7,102 nucleotides of DNA from CAZIWX01 sp964543125 (GCA_964543125.1 CAZIWX010000124.1:1-7102); one strand, 5' to 3'. Numbered from the stretch's first letter, positions 1-6,958 are shown. The notes: generated by a model not told the origin, from the sequence alone. Made by a program: numbers and translations.

Positions 1-1
1 G

Positions 2-1105
2 GCCGGAGTGATCATTGATGAAGTGCCGGTGTTGAAATTCATTTCCAGCTCCCAATTGGATTCCTACACTGGCCAGGGAATTAAAATGGGAACAATTAAA
101 AATTGGCAGCCGGTAGTTAAAGTATCTGAATTGGAATCAATTGCTAAAATTGCTGAACAGGCTTCCTGCAATCCGGACCATTGTATTGGCTTGGTTAATT
201 ATCAGAACCGGATTACCGGCATCTATAAACCTGAACATACCCTAAAAAAAACTTATCACCGAGCCACCATTGATGATCGAGGACAATTGCGTGTGGCGGC
301 TGCCATCGGTGTGACTAAAAATTCTGTTGAACGAGGCGATGCCTTAGTCACGGCCGGGGTTGATGCACTGGTGGTGGATACGGCTCATGGTCATTCAGCG
401 GGCGTGCTCAAAACCGTAAAATTAATGCGTGCGCATTATGGTGATGTTCAGATGATTGCCGGCAACATTGCAACCACCAGCGCGGCGGAAGCTTTGGCCG
501 GCACCGGCGTGGATGGGATAAAAGTAGGCATTGGCCCGGGATCCATCTGCACCACGCGAATTGTAGCCGGTGTTGGTATCCCACAACTAACCGCTATTAT
601 GGAAGTTGCCCGGTCCGCGGGTCCGGCGGACCTGCCGGTCATTGCCGATGGTGGTATTCGCCGAAGCGGAGACGTCGCTAAAGCTTTGGCGGCTGGAGCC
701 GATTCAGTCATGCTGGGTGGTATTTTTGCAGGGACCGAGGAAAGTCCCGGTGAAATCATTGAAGAGTCGGGGCGGCGCTTTAAAAGTTACCGTGGAATGG
801 GAAGTATCGGAGCCATGGTTAGGGGCAGCAAGGACCGGTATTTTCAGGAAAGTCAGGTTGAATCCAAGAAATTGGTTGCCGAAGGAGTTGAAGGTTATGT
901 CCCATTACAGGGCTCTGTAAAAGATATTGTCTTCCAGCTCATTGGAGGTGTTAAATCAGCCATGGGATATTGCGGCGCCAAGGACCTTCACGCCTTTAAA
1001 GAAATTGCCGAATTTATCCAGGTCACGCCAACCAGCATTCAGGAAAGTCATCCTCATGATTTGTATTATGTGAAGGAGGCTCCGAACTACAAACCTTCCA
1101 CCTGA
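2..1105 (+). CDS. guaB: IMP dehydrogenase, C-terminal part (5' end outside window)
   Basis: Catalyses NAD+-dependent oxidation of IMP to XMP, the committed step of guanine nucleotide synthesis, in the cytoplasm. The frame is open to the left edge, so the GTG at 8 is not the real start; about 120 N-terminal residues of a usual protein of about 490 are missing. Numbering from that GTG: the end of a divergent Bateman (CBS) region at 1-85, the barrel re-entry GQLRVAAAIG at 92-101, DTAHGHS at 124-130, the catalytic loop GIGPGSICTTR with nucleophile Cys181 (codon 548-550), the phosphate-binding IADGGIR at 212-218, GTEESPGE at 242-249, YRGMGSIGAM at 261-270, the flap Arg-Tyr pair at 277-278, and the C-terminal QESHPHD. 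All catalytic elements look intact. The CBS segment matches the family poorly, though its spacing is right. Ends in TGA with no clear terminator after it. Confidence 0.96.
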   Translation, partial: AGVIIDEVPVLKFISSSQLDSYTGQGIKMGTIKNWQPVVKVSELESIAKIAEQASCNPDHCIGLVNYQNRITGIYKPEHTLKKTYHRATIDDRGQLRVAAAIGVTKNSVERGDALVTAGVDALVVDTAHGHSAGVLKTVKLMRAHYGDVQMIAGNIATTSAAEALAGTGVDGIKVGIGPGSICTTRIVAGVGIPQLTAIMEVARSAGPADLPVIADGGIRRSGDVAKALAAGADSVMLGGIFAGTEESPGEIIEESGRRFKSYRGMGSIGAMVRGSKDRYFQESQVESKKLVAEGVEGYVPLQGSVKDIVFQLIGGVKSAMGYCGAKDLHAFKEIAEFIQVTPTSIQESHPHDLYYVKEAPNYKPST

Positions 1106-1181
1106 GATTGCTGATCCACGAGTAGCTGCGAACGAAGTCCGAAACCCTCACTTTAACTTAGCTACAATAGCCTAAAACCTT

Positions 1182-1209
1182 TTGCTGGACAAGGGTTGCC
1201 GCTTATATT
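1182..1209 (+). promoter_or_regulatory. Candidate promoter for the tRNA-Arg gene
   Basis: TTGCTG (1182-1187, 4 of 6 to TTGACA) and TATATT (1204-1209, 5 of 6 to TATAAT) are separated by 16 bases. Initiation would fall near 1216, about a dozen bases before the tRNA 5' end, which is typical of a tRNA leader. A TTTG at 1181-1184 placed 19 bases before TATATTG also loosely resembles the Bacteroidota-type promoter. With no terminator visible after the tRNA, this promoter could also transcribe the TPR gene. This is inferred from motif match and position only. Confidence 0.45.
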
Positions 1210-1227
1210 GGCGTGCTTTTTTAAACA

Positions 1228-1301
<74 letters not shown>

Positions 1302-1359
1302 CGGATGGGGAACAGGGGACTGTTGGAGAAGCAAAACTGAAACAAATGGAATGAATTGA

Positions 1360-2031
1360 ATGCTGCAACCAAGAAGAAAACTGACTAAGAAAGAGATCCG
1401 CCGGGATCCTTTACTGGAATATTTTGAAAAAGCCCGGTTATTTTACGAGACGAATAAACGCAGCCTTAATACGGGTGCTATTGTTTTGGTGATATTAATC
1501 CTATTGGGCTGGGGTTGGCAAAATTCCCGGTCACAAGAACAAGCCGATGCCATGTTATCTTCTACCAAGGCTGTAGCTGCTTACCTTGCTGATCCCGCCG
1601 GGGCCGGAGTAGCAGAAGAATTGCAGAGCCTTGCGAACCAGTACCAAGGCAAATATGGCACAGCCCAGAGCCTTTATTTCCTCGGTATTACCCAACTGGA
1701 TTCTAATCAATACGATGCTGCCAGTGCTACATTTGAAGAATTAGTCAAAAATACTCAGTCGCCCATCTTTCTATCGGCAGCAACGCTAAAACTGGCCTAC
1801 ATCAAGGAGATGCAGGGTGATTATCCAGGCGCCGCCGCACTTTATGAACAGGCTGCCCGGACGGGAAAAGTAACCGCGCGAAACGAAGCATTGATCGCGG
1901 CCGGTTACAATTACCAGCGTGCCGGACAACTAAACGACGCCCGGCGCGTGGTGGCAATGATCAAAGTCGATATTCTCAGTAGCGAGTTACTTGATTCCTT
2001 TCGATATTTACAAGGTATGGTTGGCGTATAA
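1360..2031 (+). CDS. Membrane-anchored tetratricopeptide-repeat protein (YfgM-like layout)
   Basis: A 223-residue protein with no catalytic motif. The N-terminus (1-36) is strongly basic (RRKLTKKEIRR) and predicted cytoplasmic. One hydrophobic helix follows at about 37-53 and is not followed by a signal-peptidase site, so it is probably a type II anchor. The exported part has three TPR-like helical pairs at about 100-133, 138-170 and 174-206, recognisable by aromatic/Gly/Ala spacing such as YFLGITQLDSNQYDAA and GDYPGAAALYEQA. This arrangement resembles YfgM (TPR_21), a SecYEG/chaperone-associated inner-membrane protein, but identity at family level is inferred from layout alone. The ATG at 1360 is chosen because an in-frame TGA sits directly before it (1357-1359). 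No convincing Shine-Dalgarno sequence is seen. It may be co-transcribed with the preceding tRNA and be the first protein gene of the rimP-nusA operon. Confidence 0.85.
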   Translation: MLQPRRKLTKKEIRRDPLLEYFEKARLFYETNKRSLNTGAIVLVILILLGWGWQNSRSQEQADAMLSSTKAVAAYLADPAGAGVAEELQSLANQYQGKYGTAQSLYFLGITQLDSNQYDAASATFEELVKNTQSPIFLSAATLKLAYIKEMQGDYPGAAALYEQAARTGKVTARNEALIAAGYNYQRAGQLNDARRVVAMIKVDILSSELLDSFRYLQGMVGV

Positions 2032-2037
2032 ACTGGG

Positions 2038-2055
2038 CAAATTCAATCGAATTTG
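2038..2055. repeat. Perfect 7-bp inverted repeat after the TPR gene
   Basis: CAAATTC (2038-2044) and GAATTTG (2049-2055) are exact reverse complements around a 4-base spacer AATC, starting seven bases after the TPR stop codon. No T-run follows, so it is not a standard intrinsic terminator. It could be an mRNA 3'-end hairpin, a protein-binding palindrome, or chance in AT-rich DNA. Confidence 0.4.
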
Positions 2056-2093
2056 AACTTGCAGGGACACGCCAGACAAGATATATTCGCGAC

Positions 2094-2119
2094 GAAAGTG
2101 GGTTGACAGGCCCACTTTC
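2094..2119 (+). promoter_or_regulatory. Perfect 9-bp hairpin in the rimP leader
   Basis: GAAAGTGGG (2094-2102) pairs exactly with CCCACTTTC (2111-2119) around the loop TTGACAGG. It lies 29 bases before the rimP ATG and is followed by TTGCTAT, a poor U-tract, so any termination would be weak. From memory, a GTGGG/CCCAC hairpin close to rimP recurs in many bacteria, which favours a conserved leader element or attenuator over chance. I could not check this. It may separate expression of the TPR gene from the ribosome-maturation genes. Confidence 0.6.
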
Positions 2120-2129
2120 TTGCTATATG
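2103..2129 (+). promoter_or_regulatory. Candidate rimP operon promoter overlapping the hairpin
   Basis: A perfect TTGACA (2103-2108) lies in the hairpin loop. Fifteen bases on is TATATG (2124-2129), preceded by TGC, an extended -10 feature. An alternative -10 is TATGAA (2126-2131) with a 17-base spacer but only 4 of 6 matches. Transcription would start near 2136, giving a leader of only about a dozen bases before the rimP ATG and excluding the hairpin from the mRNA. The spacing is short of ideal, so the call is tentative. Confidence 0.35.
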
Positions 2130-2148
2130 AAATGTTTGGATTGGTAAA

Positions 2149-2607
2149 ATGACGCTGGAATGGCCTGATGAGATGATCGAGAAATCGATTGTAGATTGCA
2201 TAGCAGATGATGCGGTTTTCATCGTTGACTGGCGATTACAGAATCGCCGGGGTGACTGGGAACTAAGGCTTAAGTGTGATGCTGATCATGGAATTACGTT
2301 GGATCAAGTTGCAACGATTAACCGAGCCTTACGCGACAGCTTTCAATTACCAAATCTCGATACCGAAAGTTTAAGTATCGAAGTTAGTTCGCCGGGGATT
2401 ACTTATCCCATAAGGACTGAACGACATTTTCGAAGGTATCTGGGGCACCAAATTAAAATTGAACATGATTTGCCAACGGTTGCAAATCCAGTCTTGGGTG
2501 AGATAGTGGCAGCGGAAAACAAACGGATCATTTTAAAACACAATGAAGCTGAAATTGAGCTGCCCCTGGCAAACATCAAATCTGGACATTTGCAACTAAA
2601 GTGGTAG
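2149..2607 (+). CDS. rimP: Ribosome maturation factor RimP
   Basis: A cytoplasmic factor needed for 30S subunit maturation; it binds the pre-30S particle and aids uS12 incorporation. The protein is 152 residues, normal for the family. The N-terminal alpha/beta domain spans about 1-82, including the ITLDQVATINRALRD helix (49-63) and the strand LSIEVSSPG (76-83). The linker signature follows (TYPIRTERHFRRYLG, 85-99), leading into the C-terminal SH3-like barrel (101-152). The usual SSPGLDRPL motif reads SSPGITYPI here, replacing the Asp-Arg pair. Position directly before nusA supports the call. The ATG at 2149 is preceded in frame by TGA (2128-2130) with no other standard start between; a weak GGA lies about 8 bases upstream. 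It ends with two consecutive in-frame TAG codons (2605-2610). A six-codon reading frame (ATG 2132 to TGA 2150-2152) overlaps its start. Confidence 0.93.
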   Translation: MTLEWPDEMIEKSIVDCIADDAVFIVDWRLQNRRGDWELRLKCDADHGITLDQVATINRALRDSFQLPNLDTESLSIEVSSPGITYPIRTERHFRRYLGHQIKIEHDLPTVANPVLGEIVAAENKRIILKHNEAEIELPLANIKSGHLQLKW

Positions 2608-2610
2608 TAG

Positions 2611-2616
2611 AAGGAG
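2611..2616 (+). promoter_or_regulatory. Ribosome binding site of nusA
   Basis: AAGGAG lies seven bases before a TTG codon (2624-2626). It is the strongest Shine-Dalgarno in the window and fixes the nusA start at this non-AUG codon, since no in-frame ATG lies nearby upstream. It begins immediately after the tandem rimP stops, so termination on rimP and initiation on nusA are probably coupled. Confidence 0.85.
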
Positions 2617-2623
2617 ATCGCTT

Positions 2624-3940
2624 TTGATCAGCAAAAATATCATTGAGGCATTTATTCAGGTTGCAAAAGATAAAAACATCGATCGCAAAGAATTGGCCGG
2701 TATCATCAAAGAAATTTTTGTGACACTTATCCAAAAGAAATATGGAAACGTGGACAATTTTGATGTCATCGTCAATATGGATAAAGGTGAGATCGAGATA
2801 TACCAGGAAAAAGAGGTCGTAGGCGAAGTTTACGATCCCGATTTTGAGGTCGACCTGGAGACCGCACGAAAAGTCGCACCGGATCTTGAAATCGGTGACC
2901 CGTATATTGATGTAGTTGACCCTGATTCTTTTGGACGGCGTCTGATTACCTATGCCCGTCAGACTTTAAACCAGAAGATTCAGGAATTCGAGAAAGAAGA
3001 AATTTATGCGGACTACGCTGGCCGGGTGGGCGAAATCATTCTCGGTGAGATTCACCAGATCCGTAGAGATGCGCTGTTTATCAATATCGAAAAAGCCGAA
3101 TTAAAGATGCCTCGCGATGAGCAGATTTATAATGAGCGCTATCGCCGGGGTGATAGCATTCGTGCCATCATTAAAGAAGTACGGAAAGATAAAAAAAATT
3201 ATGAGATCATTATTTCCCGTGCCGATCCCGCTTTCCTGTTGAAATTGTTTAAGACTGAGGTCCCTGAGATCGAAGACGGCATCATTGAAATCAAGGCGAT
3301 TGCCCGGGAACCGGGGGATCGCACCAAGATCATTGTGGAATCCAACGACAAACGAATTGACGCCGTGGGGGCCTGTGTCGGTATGAAGGGCAGCCGAATT
3401 CAGGTAATCGTTCGCGAGCTGAACGGTGAAAAGATTGATATCATTAACTTCAGCAGTGAATCGCAATTGTTAATTCAACGATCACTTTCACCCGCTAAGC
3501 CGTACCATGTTGAGCTTGATGTACTGAAAAAGCGCGCTTTAGCACTCTTTGAGGATACCGAGATCAGTATCGCAATCGGTAAAAGTGGCCAGAATGTCCG
3601 TCTGGCATCTAAAGTGACCGGGTATGAGATTGATGCTAAATCGCGTTCGGAGGTTGAAGGTGGCGTTGAAGAAGAGATTTTCCTCATCGACATGGAAATC
3701 TTGCCGGCTCGTGTAGTGAATCTGTTGGTGGACAATGGCATTGAGACCGTTAATGAAGTGGTTAATACCAGCCGTGAAGCATTACTCAACATTAAGGGGC
3801 TGGGCGAAAAATTATTGGATGAATTCATGGACGCACTCCAGGAGGCCGTGGAAATTGAAGAAGTCGTCGAAGAAGTTCTCGTAGAGGATATTGTGGACGA
3901 CGCCACGCAAGAGGAAATGAAAGAATCTGAAAAAGTCTGA
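2624..3940 (+). CDS. nusA: Transcription termination/antitermination factor NusA
   Basis: Binds RNA polymerase and nascent RNA, promoting pausing, intrinsic termination and rRNA antitermination. Domains in the 438-residue product: the N-terminal polymerase-binding domain (1 to about 130); an S1 domain (about 134-200, starting GRVGEIILGEI); KH1 (about 205-276) with AREPGDRTKI (227-236) and VGACVGMKGSRIQ (248-260); KH2 (about 285-342) with SIAIGKSGQNVRLASK (315-330); then one helix-hairpin-helix unit (about 358-408, LLNIKGLGEKLLDEF) and a very acidic tail (409-438). It is shorter than the 495-residue E. coli protein because the second C-terminal acidic repeat is absent, which is common outside Gammaproteobacteria. 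It starts with TTG behind a strong AAGGAG. It sits between rimP and infB as in most bacteria. In E. coli NusA acts on its own operon; here autoregulation is only a possibility. Confidence 0.97.
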   Translation: MISKNIIEAFIQVAKDKNIDRKELAGIIKEIFVTLIQKKYGNVDNFDVIVNMDKGEIEIYQEKEVVGEVYDPDFEVDLETARKVAPDLEIGDPYIDVVDPDSFGRRLITYARQTLNQKIQEFEKEEIYADYAGRVGEIILGEIHQIRRDALFINIEKAELKMPRDEQIYNERYRRGDSIRAIIKEVRKDKKNYEIIISRADPAFLLKLFKTEVPEIEDGIIEIKAIAREPGDRTKIIVESNDKRIDAVGACVGMKGSRIQVIVRELNGEKIDIINFSSESQLLIQRSLSPAKPYHVELDVLKKRALALFEDTEISIAIGKSGQNVRLASKVTGYEIDAKSRSEVEGGVEEEIFLIDMEILPARVVNLLVDNGIETVNEVVNTSREALLNIKGLGEKLLDEFMDALQEAVEIEEVVEEVLVEDIVDDATQEEMKESEKV

Positions 3941-4019
3941 TCTAAAATATGAAGAGAGATTATTAAGAAAAATATTTCAAATCGATGGAATCGGCGGAAA
4001 CTAGACCAAGAGGCTTTTA
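3941..4019 (+). promoter_or_regulatory. nusA-infB spacer with infB ribosome binding site
   Basis: This 79-base gap is where many bacteria carry ylxR and ylxQ; neither is present. It holds AAGAGG (4008-4013), a good Shine-Dalgarno six bases before the infB TTG at 4020. A 12-codon frame (ATG 3985 to TGA 4021-4023) ends across the infB start codon, and a five-codon frame starts at ATG 3949; neither has a ribosome binding site. No terminator-like hairpin with a T-run is seen, so read-through from nusA to infB is expected. Confidence 0.6.
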
Positions 4020-6611
4020 TTGAGTAGTACAAAGCGAATATACCAAATAGCAAAACAGATTAATATTTCGCATCAGGAAATTATTGACTTCCTACGGGAT
4101 GAAGTCGGCATGCAAGTGTCTAATCATATGGCTCCGGTGGAAGAAGAAATTTATGAACAAATTCTAAAGAAATTTGCCGGCGACCTTTACCAGCTTGAGC
4201 AGGATCGTAAAGCGCAGGAACACAAAGCCGTGGAAGATGCCCGTCGTCGAGAAGAAGAGGAACGGATTCGTCTCGCCGCCGAAGAAAGCCAGCGCAAAGG
4301 AGCCGAAGAGCGACAACGCCGTGAAGCTGAGGCGCAGCGGTTGAAAGACATTGCGGACATGCAGCGGCATAGCGAAGAGATAAAGGCGAAAACAGCCGCT
4401 GATGAACGCGAGAAAATTCAGGATCGAGAACGGCGCAAGGCGGAAGCAGTAGCTAAAGATGTAGGACCGGAAACAACGCGGCAGCCCGAAAAGAAATCTA
4501 TAGCGGCTACACCTATCGCGAAGTCTGAAAAGACCGATAAGAAATTTATAAATATCCTGATTCCCGGTCAAACCCCGGTTGCGGATGCTGGCTTGCCGGT
4601 CCCCGGGCAGAAAACTGAAAAACCGGTTCATGAGAAGATCGTTGCGAAAAAAGTCGAGCGAAAAATCAAACATATTATTCGTGCTAAGGCGAGTAAAGAT
4701 AAAAAACCGGTTAAAAAGCAAAAACATCAGCAGCCGCGTTTCTCCAAGAAAGAAGTTGATGCCTCCATTAAGAAAGTCATGTCCGCCATGGATGAGAAAA
4801 AACGGCGGCATAAAAAGAGTGACCGCGGTCAGCATGAGGAAATCGAGGCTGAGGAAGTCTTCCGCGTATCTGAATTTATCTCGGTACATGATTTTGCTGA
4901 GCTGATTGATGTGGATGTTTCCGATGTTATTGGAAAGTGCATGGAATTGGGGTCAATGGTAACAATCAATCAGCGCATTGATCGGGATACAATCGAAGTA
5001 TTAGCGGAAGAATTCGGCGTAAATATTGATTTCGAAGAAGAGATCGCAGAGCTCGTTGAAGAAGAGGAAATTGTCGATGATCCAAAGAATCTGAAACCAC
5101 GTCCGCCGATTGTGACAATTATGGGGCATGTGGATCATGGAAAAACATCTCTCTTGGATTTTATTCGTAAAGCCAATGTAATCGCCGGCGAAGCGGGTGG
5201 AATCACCCAGCATATCGGCGCTTATTCGGTTGAGTTGAAGGGTGGACAGATGATTACATTCCTGGATACACCTGGCCATGAAGCGTTTACGGCAATGCGT
5301 GCGCGAGGCGCCCAGGTCACGGATATCGTAGTTATTGTGATTGCCGCTGATGATGCTGTAATGCCTCAGACCATAGAAGCGATTGATCATGCGAAAGCAG
5401 CCAACGTACCCATGATCTTCGCCATTAATAAAGTCGATAAAACAGGCGCTGATGCGGAGAAAGTCCGCCGTGAACTATCCGAACGGAATATTCTGGTGGA
5501 GAGTTGGGGTGGTAAATACCCAGACATCGAAATTTCTGCTAAATTCGGTACTAATGTGGAAGATCTGCTGGAAGTGATTCTTTTGCAGGCTGAAATCATG
5601 GAACTTAAAGCCAACCCCAACGCCCGCGCTAATGGCGTCGTGGTAGAAGCTCGTTTGGATAAGGGCTTGGGTGCCGTGGGTACCGTTCTCATCGATCGGG
5701 GAACATTGCGAACGGGCGATCCATTTATTTGCGGTGATTTTTCAGGTAAAGTCAGAGCCCTCATGAATGAACGTGGCAGCCGTATCAAGGCCGCCGGACC
5801 GGGGACGCCGGTTCAGGTTCTGGGGTTCAGTGATGTTCCGCGCGCAGGTGATAAATTATTTGTGATGGAAACCGAGAAAAAAGCACGCGAGATCAGTGTT
5901 GAACGGAAACAAGTCAAACGCGAACAAGATTTCAAACGCCTGCGCTTGCAGACTCTCGATGAAATCTCTCGTCAAATCGCTGAAGGCAAGGTGAAAGAAC
6001 TGAACATGATCCTGAAGGGAGATGTAGACGGTTCATTGGAAGCTTTAGCTGACTCATTCATGAGATTATCCAATGCTGAAGTAGCGGTTAGAATCATTCA
6101 CAAGGGAACTGGGATGATCAAAGAATCCGATATTTTGTTAGCCTCCACATCCGCGGCAATTATCATTGGATTTAATGTGACCAGTGATAGTAAGGCGCGG
6201 GTTCTGGCAAATGCAGAAAAAGTAGAAGTGCGAAACTATAATGTCATTTATGACGCGGTTGAGGATGTTCGCAAAGCCTTGGAAGGCATGCTGGAACCGG
6301 AGCGTATCGAAAAAGAGATGGGTACCGCGGAAGTCCTCCAATTATTCAAGATTCCCAAACTGGGAAATATTGCCGGTTCGAAAATCGTTTCCGGAATTGT
6401 ACAACGGGCTGCTCATGTGCGGGTTTTCCGAGACGGCGATGCCGTGTATGAAGGTGAACTCCAATCACTCAGACGCTTCCAGGATGATGTAAAAGAGGTC
6501 ATGGAGGGCAATGAGTGCGGGATTGCCATTAAAGGCTTCGAAAAGCTCAAAGTGGGTGACAAACTGCATTTCTTCGCAGTTGAGGAACAGAAACGTACGC
6601 TACAGGTCTAA
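4020..6611 (+). CDS. infB: Translation initiation factor IF-2
   Basis: A GTPase that places initiator fMet-tRNA on the 30S subunit and promotes 50S joining. The 863-residue protein is within the bacterial range. It has a first IF2_N module (about 1-54), a long charged Glu/Arg/Lys-rich helix (55-145), a basic low-complexity linker (about 146-270), and a second IF2_N module (about 282-338, with VIGKCMELGSMVTINQRID). The G domain follows with G1 GHVDHGKTS (369-377), G2 region GGITQHIGAY around Thr396, G3 DTPGH (416-420), G4 NKVD (470-473) and G5 SAK (506-508). Domain II covers about 537-620, domain III about 645-745, and the fMet-tRNA-binding C-terminal barrel about 768-863. All nucleotide-binding residues are intact. 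The start is TTG behind AAGAGG; the first codons (SSTKRIYQIAKQ) match the usual IF-2 N-terminus. It ends TAA followed directly by an in-frame TAG. Confidence 0.98.
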   Translation: MSSTKRIYQIAKQINISHQEIIDFLRDEVGMQVSNHMAPVEEEIYEQILKKFAGDLYQLEQDRKAQEHKAVEDARRREEEERIRLAAEESQRKGAEERQRREAEAQRLKDIADMQRHSEEIKAKTAADEREKIQDRERRKAEAVAKDVGPETTRQPEKKSIAATPIAKSEKTDKKFINILIPGQTPVADAGLPVPGQKTEKPVHEKIVAKKVERKIKHIIRAKASKDKKPVKKQKHQQPRFSKKEVDASIKKVMSAMDEKKRRHKKSDRGQHEEIEAEEVFRVSEFISVHDFAELIDVDVSDVIGKCMELGSMVTINQRIDRDTIEVLAEEFGVNIDFEEEIAELVEEEEIVDDPKNLKPRPPIVTIMGHVDHGKTSLLDFIRKANVIAGEAGGITQHIGAYSVELKGGQMITFLDTPGHEAFTAMRARGAQVTDIVVIVIAADDAVMPQTIEAIDHAKAANVPMIFAINKVDKTGADAEKVRRELSERNILVESWGGKYPDIEISAKFGTNVEDLLEVILLQAEIMELKANPNARANGVVVEARLDKGLGAVGTVLIDRGTLRTGDPFICGDFSGKVRALMNERGSRIKAAGPGTPVQVLGFSDVPRAGDKLFVMETEKKAREISVERKQVKREQDFKRLRLQTLDEISRQIAEGKVKELNMILKGDVDGSLEALADSFMRLSNAEVAVRIIHKGTGMIKESDILLASTSAAIIIGFNVTSDSKARVLANAEKVEVRNYNVIYDAVEDVRKALEGMLEPERIEKEMGTAEVLQLFKIPKLGNIAGSKIVSGIVQRAAHVRVFRDGDAVYEGELQSLRRFQDDVKEVMEGNECGIAIKGFEKLKVGDKLHFFAVEEQKRTLQV

Positions 6612-6619
6612 TAGCAAAA

Positions 6620-6958
6620 GTGTCAAGCTCCCGACGAGATAAAGTTGCCAAAGCAATTCAAGCTGCCGTGGCTGACTTTCTTACTCGTTTTATGACTAAA
6701 TCGACACCCGGATTTGTAACGGTCAGTCATGTAAAAATGAGTAATGATCTTAAAGTAGCTTCCGTTTATTTCTCAATTCTTGGCGCTGAAGCTGCGATCA
6801 CCTCCAGTCTCGACGTTTTAGAACATCATAAAGGCCGCATACGCTTTCATATCGGGAAAGAAGTGCCCCTGAAATATGTCCCGGAGCTGCGCTTTTTCAA
6901 CGATGACACCATGGCCTATATGGATCATATGAATCGTATTCTGCGGAAATTGAATTGA
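6620..6958 (+). CDS. rbfA: 30S ribosome-binding factor A
   Basis: A small KH-type (type II) protein that binds the 30S subunit near helix 1 of 16S rRNA during late maturation and cold adaptation. At 112 residues it is of normal size. Family landmarks are the basic N-terminal helix (SSRRDKVAKAIQ), the strand-helix-strand core VTVSHVKMSNDLKVASVYFS (33-52), and the C-terminal LKYVPELRFFNDDTM (84-98). The start is GTG at 6620, eight bases after the infB stop; no good Shine-Dalgarno is visible, suggesting translation coupled to infB termination. The next in-frame ATG lies deep in the core and would remove the first helix, so GTG is preferred. Its TGA stop overlaps the truB ATG by one base. Confidence 0.95.
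   Translation: MSSSRRDKVAKAIQAAVADFLTRFMTKSTPGFVTVSHVKMSNDLKVASVYFSILGAEAAITSSLDVLEHHKGRIRFHIGKEVPLKYVPELRFFNDDTMAYMDHMNRILRKLN

Noticed and set aside
8..10. GTG at 8 as the guaB start
   Set aside because: The frame stays open to the window edge and the product from this point would lack the first part of the catalytic barrel.
1122..1165. GTAGCT/AGCTAC inverted repeat after guaB
   Set aside because: Six bases with a 32-base loop and no T-run; expected by chance.
1163..1168. TACAAT as a -10 element
   Set aside because: No -35-like hexamer at 16-18 bases upstream.
1198..1222. Possible guaB terminator: GCCGC paired with GCGTGC then TTTTTT
   Set aside because: Only five pairs with a bulged T, and it overlaps the better-supported -10 and start region of the tRNA promoter; too weak to call.
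3475..4053. 192-codon reverse-strand frame over the nusA 3' end and the infB start
   Set aside because: Low-complexity Ser/Thr-rich product that is the complement of the acidic NusA tail codons; no family resemblance.
4164..4889. 241-codon reverse-strand frame inside infB
   Set aside because: Phe/Leu/Arg-rich product that is the antisense of the Glu/Lys/Arg-rich IF-2 linker; a composition artefact.
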